Positions 1 to 7,180 of a stretch of DNA of 35,648 nucleotides are shown here, piece after piece. The DNA comes from an uncultured Pseudoxanthomonas sp. Its GTDB lineage: Bacteria; Pseudomonadota; Gammaproteobacteria; Xanthomonadales; Xanthomonadaceae. Under the pieces are notes generated by a model that ran no database searches, was not told the origin of the DNA, and was given only the letters and a program-made list of their open reading frames with translations. How positions within the stretch are numbered: position 1 is the stretch's first letter; each line of letters begins with the position of its first letter. The position numbers were made by a program, and so were the translations under genes. Where the stretch lies: the NCBI GenBank assembly GCA_937975725.1, contig CALJUL010000062.1, positions 1 through 35,648 on the forward strand, in the 5' to 3' direction.

Positions 1-800
1 CCGCCTCCCCAGCCGCCGCCACCGCCGCCCCAACCGCCCCAGTCGCGATGGCGCGCATAGCCGCCGCGCGGCGCGGACACCGACGCCAGGCCGTACAGCA
101 GGCCGAACACGCCGGCGATGCCGGCCGGGACCAGCGAAGACAGCAGCAGCGCCACGCCGCCCGCGGCGCCGCCGGTGAACAGCCCGCGGATGCCGGCCGG
201 CGCGCGCCCGAACACGCCGCGCACCATCGTGGCGACGATGAACGCCGCGAACAGGGCGAACAGCCAGTCGCCGCCGCGCCCGCCGCCATCGCCGCGGTGC
301 GTGCTGACCGGCTCGGGCAGCGCCTCGCCGTCGATCAGCTTCACCAGCACGGCGGTGGCGTCGAGGATGCCGCCGCCGTAGTCGCCGGCGAGGAATTTCG
401 GCGCCAGGTATTCCTGGATGATGCGATTGGCCACCGCGTCGGGGATCGCGCCTTCCAGCCCGTAGCCGGTGTGGATGCGCACGCGGCGGTCGTCCTTGGC
501 GACCACCAGGATCACCGCGTCGTCCACGCCCTTGCGGCCCAGCTTCCACTGGTCGAACGCGCGCTGGGTGTAGTCGAAGATGTCCTCCGGCTGCGTGGTC
601 GGCACGATCAGCACCTGCAACTGGCTGCCCTTGCGCTGCTGCAGCGCCAGCGCCTGCTGTTCCAGTTGCTGTTTCTGCGCGGCGTCCAGGGTGCCGGTGG
701 TGTCGACCACCGGCGAATCCAGCGGAGGGATCGGCGCCAGCCGTTGCGCCCCCGCGGGCGCGGCGAGCAGCAGCAGGCAGAGCGCCAGCGCGCGCAGCAC
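1..800 (-). CDS. TPM-domain (YgcG-type) secreted or membrane protein, 3' end beyond the window
   Basis: About 266 codons are visible; the gene runs off the left edge, so the C-terminus is unknown. The proposed GTG start gives a hydrophobic signal peptide ending APAGA. The next ~130 residues carry TPM-family landmarks: a DTTGTLD stretch, a GRKGVDDAVILVVA strand and a YGLEGAIPD motif. Two hydrophobic segments follow, then a Gly/Trp-rich tail that is still open at the edge. TPM proteins are poorly defined envelope proteins, some linked to photosystem II repair or acid phosphatase activity. The gene begins 22 bases after the lemA stop, and lemA-TPM pairs are common, so they are probably co-transcribed. 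No ATG or other credible start lies in frame between the lemA stop and this GTG, and its ribosome site is weak, so the exact start is uncertain. The family call is firm; the function is not. Confidence 0.85.
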   Translation of the reverse strand, partial: MLRALALCLLLLAAPAGAQRLAPIPPLDSPVVDTTGTLDAAQKQQLEQQALALQQRKGSQLQVLIVPTTQPEDIFDYTQRAFDQWKLGRKGVDDAVILVVAKDDRRVRIHTGYGLEGAIPDAVANRIIQEYLAPKFLAGDYGGGILDATAVLVKLIDGEALPEPVSTHRGDGGGRGGDWLFALFAAFIVATMVRGVFGRAPAGIRGLFTGGAAGGVALLLSSLVPAGIAGVFGLLYGLASVSAPRGGYARHRDWGGWGGGGGGWGG

Positions 801-822
801 GGCAGGCCGCCGGGGACGCCGG

Positions 823-1461
823 TCAGTTGCCCGGCGAAGGCGGCGGCGGCGCCTGCGGCGAGGCCGGTGCCGGGGCCGGCGTGCCGAAATCCACCGCCGG
901 CGCTTCGGAGATGGCGGCCTCGTTCTCCACCGTGAAGTTGGGCTTTTCCTTGTAGCCGAAGAGCTTGGCGGTGATGACCTGCGGGAACGAGCGGATGTAG
1001 GTGTTGTAGTCCTGCACCGTCTGGATGTAGCGGCCGCGCGCCACGGTGATGCGGTTCTCGGTGCCTTCCAGTTGTGCCTGCAGGTCGCGGAAGGACTGGT
1101 CGGACTTGAGGTTGGGGTAGTTCTCGCTGACCACCAGCAGGCGCTGCAGCGCGCCGGACAGTTCGCCCTGCGCCTGCTGGAACTGCGCCAGCGAGGCCGC
1201 GTCGTCGGCGTTGACCTGGATCTGGCCCACGCGCGCGCGCGCGTTGGTCACCTCGGTCAGCACCTGGCGCTCCTGCTGGGCGTAGCCCTGCACGGTCTTG
1301 ACCAGGTTGGGGATCAGGTCGGCGCGGCGCTTGTACTGGTTGAGCACTTCGGACCAGCCGGCCTTCACCGCCTCGTCCTTCTGCTGGATGGCGTTGTAGC
1401 CGCAGCCGGACAGCAAGGCCGCCAGCAGGACGAGCGACAGCAGGCGCAGGAAGGGGCGCAT
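823..1461 (-). CDS. lemA: LemA family lipoprotein
   Basis: This is a 212-residue LemA-family protein. It has a short signal peptide and a lipobox ending LLSGC, with Cys20 as the predicted lipidation site. The typical LemA core follows: the YNAIQQKDEAVKAGWSEVLN start, the RRADLIPNLVKTV motif, and a long four-helix region ending around YNTYIRSFP and the KPNFTV strand. The last ~20 residues are rich in Pro and Ala. The open frame extends upstream, but the ATG at 1461 gives the signal peptide and has GGAGA a few bases before it, so I chose it. The family is an envelope protein of unknown biochemical role. It is followed closely by the TPM-domain gene, a recurrent pairing that suggests shared work at the inner membrane. 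Confidence 0.93.
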   Translation of the reverse strand: MRPFLRLLSLVLLAALLSGCGYNAIQQKDEAVKAGWSEVLNQYKRRADLIPNLVKTVQGYAQQERQVLTEVTNARARVGQIQVNADDAASLAQFQQAQGELSGALQRLLVVSENYPNLKSDQSFRDLQAQLEGTENRITVARGRYIQTVQDYNTYIRSFPQVITAKLFGYKEKPNFTVENEAAISEAPAVDFGTPAPAPASPQAPPPPSPGN

Positions 1462-1560
1462 GGCGCGTTTCTCCGGGGGACGATGGCGCCGATTGCAGCA
1501 CCTTGCCCAGGGCCGCGCAAGCTGCCGCCGCGGCCGCGCGCGGTTGTTACCGGGCCGTGA

Positions 1561-1586
1561 AAAAGAAAGGCTCCCAACGGGAGCCC
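1561..1586 (-). terminator. Rho-independent terminator after the terC-family gene
   Basis: Read on the minus strand, a 7-bp perfect stem (GGCTCCC, GTT loop, GGGAGCC) is followed by TTTCTTTTT. It lies about 45 bases after the stop of the TerC-family gene and 100 bases before lemA. It should therefore end the dgkA-terC transcript and insulate lemA. This is the clearest intrinsic terminator in the window. Confidence 0.85.
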
Positions 1587-1629
1587 TTCTCGCGATCCTC
1601 GCAACCACGGGCGCCGCGGCGCCGGCCGG

Positions 1630-2364
1630 TCACTCGCGCAGCATGCGCAGGCCGGCGCGCTTCTTCGCCCACAGGTTGAGGCACTCGACCACCGCCGAGA
1701 AACCCATCGCGCCGTACAGGTAGCCCTTCGGGATGTGCATCTCGAAGCCGTCCAGCAGCAGGTAGGCGCCCACCGCCACGATGAAGGCCAGCGCCAGCAT
1801 CTTGATGGTCGGGTTGTTGTCGATGAACTGGCCCAGCGGGCGCGCGGCCAGCAGCATCACCGCCACCGCCAGCAGGATCGCCGCCACCATCACCGGCGTG
1901 TGGTTGGCCATGCCGACCGCGGCGATCACCGAGTCCAGCGAGAACACGATGTCGATCACCGCGATCTGCGCGATCACGCCGGCGAACGACGCCGCCGGGC
2001 GGGTGTGCACGTCCTCGGAATCGGGCTCGCCCTTCACCAGTTCCAGGATCTCCTTGACGCCCTTCACCAGCAGGAACACGCCGCCGAGGATCAGCACCAG
2101 GTCGCGCACCGAGATGCCCTGGCCGAACAAGGTGAACAGGTCGGCGGTCAGCCCGGCCAGCCACGCCAGCGTCAGCAGCAGGCAGATGCGGGTGATGCAG
2201 GCCACCGCGATGCCGAACTTGCGCGCCACTTCGCGCCGGTCCGGCGGCAGCTTGCTCACCGCGATGGAGATGAAGACCAGGTTGTCGATGCCCAGCACGA
2301 TCTCGATCGCGCTCAGCGTGATCAGCGTGATCCACACTTGCGGATCGGTCAGCAGTTCCATCAT
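1630..2364 (-). CDS. TerC/YoaE-family integral membrane protein
   Basis: This is a 244-residue polytopic membrane protein with about seven hydrophobic segments. The family-diagnostic acidic motifs are visible: EIVLGIDN (residues 21-28) in the first membrane segment and a second set in the middle (VIDIV near 137-140 and SLDSVIAAVG at 142-151). In TerC-like proteins these Asp/Glu-Asn motifs are thought to form a metal-ion site, and some members export Mn2+ or confer tellurite resistance. The actual substrate here cannot be read from sequence. Two adjacent ATG codons compete as start (2364 and 2361), and AAGGTG lies at a suitable distance upstream. The gene follows dgkA by 34 bases on the same strand and ends at an intrinsic terminator, so the two may form a short operon. 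Confidence 0.92.
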   Translation of the reverse strand: MMELLTDPQVWITLITLSAIEIVLGIDNLVFISIAVSKLPPDRREVARKFGIAVACITRICLLLTLAWLAGLTADLFTLFGQGISVRDLVLILGGVFLLVKGVKEILELVKGEPDSEDVHTRPAASFAGVIAQIAVIDIVFSLDSVIAAVGMANHTPVMVAAILLAVAVMLLAARPLGQFIDNNPTIKMLALAFIVAVGAYLLLDGFEMHIPKGYLYGAMGFSAVVECLNLWAKKRAGLRMLRE

Positions 2365-2398
2365 CGGCGAAGCACCTTGGTTCGATTGGTCCGGTAGG

Positions 2399-2779
2399 TC
2401 AGAAGTGGCGCGGGAGCAGGATCAGCCCCCAGCACAGCAGTACGTTCATCATCAGCACGAACACCGCCGCCGAGCCCATGTCCTTGGCGCGGCCGGCCAG
2501 TTCATGGTGCTCGGGGCCGTAGCGTTCGATCACCGCCTCCACCGCCGAATTCAGCAGCTCGGCGGCCAGCACCAGCAGGCAGCTTCCCAGCAGCAGGGCG
2601 CGTTCCACCCCGGTCTGCCCCAGCCACAGCGCCAGCGGGCCCATCACCGCCAGCAGGTAGACCTCCAGCCGGAACGAGGACTCGTGCATCCACGCCGCGC
2701 GCAGCCCCTGGAACGACCACACGGCGGCCTTGAGGATGCGGCCGGGGCCGCGGGGGAGATGTCCGGTTTCGTCAGCCAT
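2399..2779 (-). CDS. dgkA: Diacylglycerol kinase DgkA
   Basis: This is a 126-residue member of the small integral-membrane diacylglycerol kinase family, close to the usual ~120. It phosphorylates diacylglycerol to phosphatidate with ATP at the inner membrane, recycling lipid released by membrane-derived oligosaccharide and LPS modification. The amphipathic N-terminus is followed by three hydrophobic helices. Conserved residues include Glu39, the AAELLNSAVEAV segment (Glu74, Asn77, Glu81) and HELAGRAKDMGSAAV with Lys99 and Asp100. These correspond to the E. coli active-site positions. The open frame runs 29 codons further upstream, but that extension is Arg/Pro-rich and unlike the family, so the ATG at 2779 is preferred. 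It diverges from the SGNH hydrolase gene. Confidence 0.94.
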   Translation of the reverse strand: MADETGHLPRGPGRILKAAVWSFQGLRAAWMHESSFRLEVYLLAVMGPLALWLGQTGVERALLLGSCLLVLAAELLNSAVEAVIERYGPEHHELAGRAKDMGSAAVFVLMMNVLLCWGLILLPRHF

Positions 2780-2952
2780 GGCGGGATTGGATCGGCGCGG
2801 GCGGGGAGAGCGCAGCGGCCAGCAGGGCCGGCCGGGCATGCCGCGCGAAAGCGCCGATTTTGCCACAAGGCGGCCGTCGCCGGGCCGGGGTTTGCATCCA
2901 CGGGCAACGGCTGGTCCACTAGCGTCCCCCGCGGAACCCGAGATCCACGCCG

Positions 2953-3657
2953 ATGAAGCGCACCTTCCCCCTGCTCTCCCTGGGCCTGGCCGCCCTGCTG
3001 GCCGCCTGCGCCACCGCCCCCGCGCCCAGCGCGCCCGCCGCGCAGGCGCCGCGCGTGCCGGAACAGGTCTCCAACGCGCAGTGGGAGCAGGACATGCGGC
3101 AGTTCGAGGCCGCCGACGCCCAGTCGCCGCCGCCGCGCGGCGCGGTGCTGTTCATCGGCAGTTCCTCCATCCGCATGTGGGACACCCTGGCCCAGGATTT
3201 CCCCGGCGTGCCGGTGATCAACCGCGGCTTCGGCGGCTCGGAGCTGCGCGACAGCACCTGGTACGCCGACCGCATCATCGTGCCCTACGCCCCGCGGCAG
3301 ATCGTGCTCTACGCCGGCGACAACGACCTCAGCGCCGGCCGCACGCCGCAGCAGTTGCACGAGGACTTCCGCGCCTTCGTCCAGCGCGTGCGGCGCGACC
3401 TGCCGCGCACGCGGATCGCCTACATCAGCACCAAGCCCAGCCCGTCGCGGGCGCAACTGCTGGCGGTCCAGCGCGAGGCCAACGCGCTGGTGCAGGCCGA
3501 GGCCAAGCGGCTGGGCGTGGACTACATCGACGTGTTCACGCCGATGCTGGACGCGCAGGGCCAGCCGGACGCGTCGCTGTTCATCGGCGACCGCCTGCAC
3601 ATGAACGCCGCCGGCTACGCACTGTGGCGGCGGCTCGTCGCTCCGTACCTGCGCTGA
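2953..3657 (+). CDS. SGNH/GDSL-type hydrolase lipoprotein
   Basis: This 234-residue protein starts with a signal peptide and lipobox LLAAC (Cys19), so it is probably membrane-anchored outside the cytoplasm. The SGNH blocks are in order. Block I is FIGSSSIRMW (residues 67-76), where the usual GDS is GSS and Ser71 is the likely nucleophile. Block II is RGFGGS (Gly around 95), block III is AGDND with Asn124, and block V is GDRLHMN with Asp213 and His216. The complete Ser-Asp-His set suggests an active esterase, acetyl-esterase or lipase, but the substrate cannot be inferred. It stands alone on the plus strand, with divergent dgkA on its left and a 295-base gap before the convergent VOC-sigma pair on its right. 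Confidence 0.9.
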   Translation: MKRTFPLLSLGLAALLAACATAPAPSAPAAQAPRVPEQVSNAQWEQDMRQFEAADAQSPPPRGAVLFIGSSSIRMWDTLAQDFPGVPVINRGFGGSELRDSTWYADRIIVPYAPRQIVLYAGDNDLSAGRTPQQLHEDFRAFVQRVRRDLPRTRIAYISTKPSPSRAQLLAVQREANALVQAEAKRLGVDYIDVFTPMLDAQGQPDASLFIGDRLHMNAAGYALWRRLVAPYLR

Positions 3658-3952
3658 CCGCCGCGGCGGCGTTCACGCGCGGGTCCTCCCGCGCACAGCG
3701 CGCATCGTCGCCGTGGCCCGCCCTATAGCGGCCGCGACCGTACCCACGCCATCGCACGCGAATGCGGCGGCCATCGCCGTCGTCGTCGCCCCTCTGGCCG
3801 CCGAAGCCGCGGCGCGCGCCGGACGCATGCCGCCACGCCTCCGGCGCGCGGGCTGCGTTCGCCGGCCGATGGCGCGGACGGCAATCCGCCCTCCGCAATC
3901 CCGCGGCACAGGGTCCGCGCCGCGACGCCGTCATGCGACCGCACGACGCCGT
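3658..3952. other. Gene-free gap between convergent genes
   Basis: This 295-base, very GC-rich stretch lies between the convergent SGNH hydrolase and VOC genes. Several overlapping open frames of 70-120 codons exist on both strands, but they are Arg/Ala/Pro-rich and show no start context or recognisable motif. I take them as products of base composition. I see no clear terminator hairpin, tRNA or repeat. Confidence 0.6.
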
Positions 3953-4330
3953 TTACCGCCTTCGCGGCGCACCCTCGGGCTGGTGCAGGCTCAGCGCATT
4001 GCCGTCGGGGTCGAGGAAATCCAGCGACAACCCGCCGTCCGGCGATTCGCTGACCGGCACCACGATCTCCACGCCCTTGCCGGCCAGCGCTTCGGCGTAG
4101 TCATCGATGCCGCCGTCCAGGGCGAACACCACCACCGGCGACTCGCCGATGCGCGCGGGACGCGGGATCAGCACCAGGGTCAGTTCGCCCACCTCGCCCA
4201 TCGCCCAGGGGCCGTCGTGGCCGTCCAGCGCCTGGATCGGCAGGCCCAGGGTGTCGCGGTAGAAGGCGACCGCGCGCGCGAGGTCGGAGACGAAGAAGAC
4301 GATGGCGCCTACCTTGCATTGGCTCAGCAT
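3953..4330 (-). CDS. VOC superfamily (glyoxalase/bleomycin-resistance fold) protein
   Basis: This 125-residue protein has the paired beta-alpha-beta-beta-beta pattern of vicinal oxygen chelate proteins. The first module has the FFVSDLARAVAFYRDTLGLP signature of these folds. The second ends with LDFLDPDGNALSLHQ, where DPDGN is the usual turn before the last strand. The first strand has no obvious metal-binding His, so the enzymatic role is open. The ATG at 4330 overlaps the stop of the upstream sigma-factor-like gene (ATGCTGA), and a full AGGAGG lies about 7 bases before it. Expression is therefore coupled to the sigma-like gene, yet the VOC gene also has its own strong ribosome site. Confidence 0.88.
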   Translation of the reverse strand: MLSQCKVGAIVFFVSDLARAVAFYRDTLGLPIQALDGHDGPWAMGEVGELTLVLIPRPARIGESPVVVFALDGGIDDYAEALAGKGVEIVVPVSESPDGGLSLDFLDPDGNALSLHQPEGAPRRR

Positions 4331-5010
4331 GGGATTTCCTCCTGTGGTGTTCCCGTCCTGCGGTTGCCGCGGAAGGGCGAAGCGTGAGCGCCGGCGTCGA
4401 TCAGCAGCAGGTGGCCGTCCAGGTCGTGGGTGCCCAGGCCCTCGCCGGCGCGCATCGCCGCCTTCAGCGCGCGCCGCGCCAGCCCGAACTCCAGGTCCAC
4501 GCTGCGCGCCGGCGCCCGCGGGCAGGCCGGCGGCCACGCCGGCAGGTCGCGGCGTATCCGCGCCAGCCGCTGGCGGAACGCGGTGGGTTCGATGCGCAGC
4601 AGCCAGCGGATCTCCCCGGCCGACAGGCCGTGCAGCGCCAGCACCGCGAGCCGGCGCGCCGACGGCGGCAGCCCGCGCAGCCAGGCCGCGGCCTGCGCGT
4701 CCTCGGCAGGGCACACGTGCGCCAGCGCGGGATCGCCTGCGTCTTCGTCCGCCTGCGGCGGCGCCGACGTGGCGTCGCGCTGGCGCCGGCGAACGCCGCT
4801 GCGCGCGGCCAGGGCGGCCTGGCGGCGCAGCACGCCGGACAGCCATGGCAGATCGTACCGGCCGGCCAGCACGCCCGCCAGCAGGGTTTCCTGCACCAGA
4901 TCGTCGGCTTCATCGGCGCGTCGGCACAGGCGCAAGGCTTGCGCCCGCAGCCGGCGCGCGGCTTCGCGGCACTGCGTTTCGTCCGTCCCTGCTTCCGCAG
5001 CGCTGCGCAT
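4324..5010 (-). CDS. Sigma-70 (ECF-like) RNA polymerase sigma factor-like protein
   Basis: This 228-residue protein looks like a two-domain ECF-type sigma factor. A region-2-like segment (about residues 15-75) contains ADEADDLVQETLLAGVLAG. A region-4-like helix-turn-helix (about 107-155) contains LPPSARRLAVLALHGLSAGEIRWLL followed by a recognition helix. A C-terminal extension of ~60 residues follows region 4 and ends GNRRTGTPQEE; I do not recognise it. No anti-sigma gene is adjacent. Instead the stop overlaps the start of a VOC-family gene. The ribosome site is weak. The sigma family call is good; whether it still binds core polymerase and which promoters it would read are unknown. Confidence 0.78.
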   Translation of the reverse strand: MRSAAEAGTDETQCREAARRLRAQALRLCRRADEADDLVQETLLAGVLAGRYDLPWLSGVLRRQAALAARSGVRRRQRDATSAPPQADEDAGDPALAHVCPAEDAQAAAWLRGLPPSARRLAVLALHGLSAGEIRWLLRIEPTAFRQRLARIRRDLPAWPPACPRAPARSVDLEFGLARRALKAAMRAGEGLGTHDLDGHLLLIDAGAHASPFRGNRRTGTPQEEIPC

Positions 5011-5231
5011 TCAAGCGCCCCTGGGGAAGGCGGCGCTGCAGGCAACGGCGTGCCGGCGCCCATCGCCGGAATCCGGATCCGGCTTGCGCGGCCACGCAGC
5101 GATAGTGGCCGCCGTGCAAGCGGCCATCGGGCAAGCAGGACTGCGGAAAGACTGCGCACCACCCATGCATCCGGCCCCGGGGCCACGCGACGAGGGGCAG
5201 GATACCCCGCGTCGCGCCATGACCCGCACCG

Positions 5232-6470
5232 CTACTGCGAGCGCAGCGCCTCGATCGGGTCCAGTTGCGAAGCCTTGCGGGCCGGGTAGTAGCCGAAGAA
5301 CAGGCCGGTGGCAATGGAGAACGCCGCGGCCAGGCCCACCACCTTGCCGTTGAGCGCCACCGGCAGGTCGCTGAAGCGCCCCACCAGCAGCGCACCGACC
5401 ACGCCGATGGCGATGCCGATGACGCCGCCGATCAGCGAGATCAGCATGGCCTCGGCCAAGAACTGCCGGCGCACGTCCGAAGGCCCGGCGCCCACCGCCA
5501 TGCGCAGGCCGATTTCCTTGATCCGTTCGGTCACCGACACCAGCATGATGTTCATGATGCCGATGCCGCCGATGACCAGGCAGATGGTCGCCACCGCGCC
5601 CAGCAGCTTGGACATCAGGTTGGTGGTGGCGGTGCGGGTGGCGACGATCTCGCTGATGTTGCGCACGTTGAAATCGTCCTCGTCGCCCGGGCCGATGCGG
5701 TGGCGCTGGCGCAGCAGCGATTCCACCTCGCCCTGCACGTAGTCCAGGTCCTTGGCGTCGGTGACGGTCAGCGCGATCTGCATCACCGCGCCGGCCGGCA
5801 GGCCCATGGCACCCATCAGTCGGCGCCGGCCGGTCTCCAGCGGCACCATCACCACGTCGTCCTGGTCCTGGCCGAAGCCGCCCTGCCCCTTCAGCGCCAG
5901 CGTGCCGGCCACGGTGAACGGCACCCGGCCCAGGCGGATCGTCTGGCCCACGCCGCTCTCGTCGCCGAACAGCGTCTTGCGCACGGTCTCGCCCAGGATC
6001 ACCACCTTGTTGGCGCTGGAATAGTCCTGGGCGTCGAAGCCTCCGCCGTTGGCGAGGGTCCAGCCGTTGATCTCGAAGAAGTCCGGCTGCACGCCCTGCC
6101 AACTGGTCGAGGCGTTGTTCTCCGCGTACACCACCTGGGTGTTGCCGCGCAGCGCGCCTGCCACGTATTGCACTTCCGGGATCTGCTCGCGGATGGCCTC
6201 GGCGTCGCCTTCCTTCAGGCTGTAGAAGCTGCTGCCGCTCTGCCGCGCGCCGCCGCCCGGGCCCCGGCGCGCGCCGGGGTTCACGTCCAGCCGCTGCGAA
6301 CCCAGCCCGGATACCAGCTTGTCGATCTCCTGCTGCGTGCCCTGGCCCACCGACACCATCACGATCACCGCCGCGATGCCGATGATCACGCCCAGCGAGG
6401 TCAGCGCGCTGCGCATCCAGTTGCCGCGCAGCGCGAAGACCGCGGTGCGCAGGACGTCGAGGAAAGTCAT
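5232..6470 (-). CDS. MacB-type ABC transporter permease
   Basis: This 412-residue protein has the MacB/FtsX topology. A first membrane helix lies at about residues 22-42, just after RSALTSLGVIIGIAAVI. A large periplasmic domain spans about 43-285. Three C-terminal helices lie at about 287-312, 341-364 and 376-394, with the cytoplasmic EIGLRMAVGA loop between the first two. The C-terminus PARKASQLDPIEALR is typical of the family. Unlike E. coli MacB the ATPase is a separate gene, immediately upstream and overlapping by ATGA. Together with the adaptor it should form a tripartite efflux or secretion pump with a TolC-type channel that is not encoded here. The exported substrate is unknown; macrolides, peptides and siderophores are all known for relatives. 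Confidence 0.93.
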   Translation of the reverse strand: MTFLDVLRTAVFALRGNWMRSALTSLGVIIGIAAVIVMVSVGQGTQQEIDKLVSGLGSQRLDVNPGARRGPGGGARQSGSSFYSLKEGDAEAIREQIPEVQYVAGALRGNTQVVYAENNASTSWQGVQPDFFEINGWTLANGGGFDAQDYSSANKVVILGETVRKTLFGDESGVGQTIRLGRVPFTVAGTLALKGQGGFGQDQDDVVMVPLETGRRRLMGAMGLPAGAVMQIALTVTDAKDLDYVQGEVESLLRQRHRIGPGDEDDFNVRNISEIVATRTATTNLMSKLLGAVATICLVIGGIGIMNIMLVSVTERIKEIGLRMAVGAGPSDVRRQFLAEAMLISLIGGVIGIAIGVVGALLVGRFSDLPVALNGKVVGLAAAFSIATGLFFGYYPARKASQLDPIEALRSQ

Positions 6471-7180
6471 GCGGAAGCCTCCTGCGCGAACAGCTCGCCG
6501 TCGCGCATCACCACCGTGCGGTCGGCGTGCGCGGCGACCTCGGCGTCGTGGGTGATCAGGATGACGGTGTGGCCCTCGTCGCGCAGGCGCTTGAACAGGG
6601 CCAGGATCTCCTCGCCGGTCCGGCTGTCGAGCGCGCCGGTGGGCTCGTCGGCCAGCAGGATGGGCGGGTGATTGATCAGCGCGCGCGCGATCGCCACGCG
6701 CTGCTGCTGGCCGCCGGACAGCTCGTTGGGCCGGTGCCCGGCGCGCTCGGCCAGGCCCACGGCCGCCAGCGCCTGGCGCGCGCGTTCGCTGCGCTCGTGC
6801 GGCGGCACCTGCGCGTAGCCCAGCGGCATGGCGACGTTCTCCAGCGCGTTGAGGCGGGTGAGCAGGTGGAAGCCCTGGAACACGAAGCCGATCTTGTCCA
6901 GGCGCAGCCGCGCCAGTTCCTCCGCGTCCAGCCGGGAGACGTCCTGGCCGTCGCAGTGGTAGCTGCCGGCGGTGGGCGTGTCCAGGCAGCCGATCAGGTT
7001 CATCAGCGTGGACTTGCCGGAACCGGACGGCCCCATGATGGCGACGAACTCGCCGCGCTCCACCCGCATGTCCACGCCCTTCAGCGCGACCACTTCGGCC
7101 TCGGTGCCGGCGGAATAGACCTTGCGCAGGCCGCGGATGTCGATGACCGGCACCGCGGCGGCGTCGGCGGCCGCGCTCAT
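6467..7180 (-). CDS. ABC transporter ATP-binding protein, MacB/LolD-type
   Basis: This 237-residue nucleotide-binding subunit has all ABC motifs in order. They are Walker A GPSGSGKST (50-58), Q-loop FQ (Gln102), signature LSGGQ (154-158), Walker B ILLADEP with Glu179, D-loop near 184, and His211 in the switch. The MNLIGCLDTPTAG and IGFVFQGFHLL stretches are typical of the MacB/LolD group that drives mechanotransmission rather than import. The open frame extends ~60 codons upstream inside the adaptor gene. The ATG at 7180 overlaps the adaptor stop by ATGA and gives the canonical N-terminus, so I chose it. Its own stop overlaps the permease start the same way, indicating strict translational coupling of adaptor, ATPase and permease. 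Confidence 0.95.
   Translation of the reverse strand: MSAAADAAAVPVIDIRGLRKVYSAGTEAEVVALKGVDMRVERGEFVAIMGPSGSGKSTLMNLIGCLDTPTAGSYHCDGQDVSRLDAEELARLRLDKIGFVFQGFHLLTRLNALENVAMPLGYAQVPPHERSERARQALAAVGLAERAGHRPNELSGGQQQRVAIARALINHPPILLADEPTGALDSRTGEEILALFKRLRDEGHTVILITHDAEVAAHADRTVVMRDGELFAQEASA

Noticed and set aside
1735..2956. Long plus-strand frames opposite the terC-family and dgkA genes
   Set aside because: The minus-strand proteins have clear family motifs; the plus-strand products are Gln/His/Arg-rich with no motif.
3658..3952. Overlapping open frames of 70-120 codons on both strands
   Set aside because: They are Arg/Ala/Pro-rich and lack ribosome sites or motifs; very GC-rich DNA yields such frames by chance.
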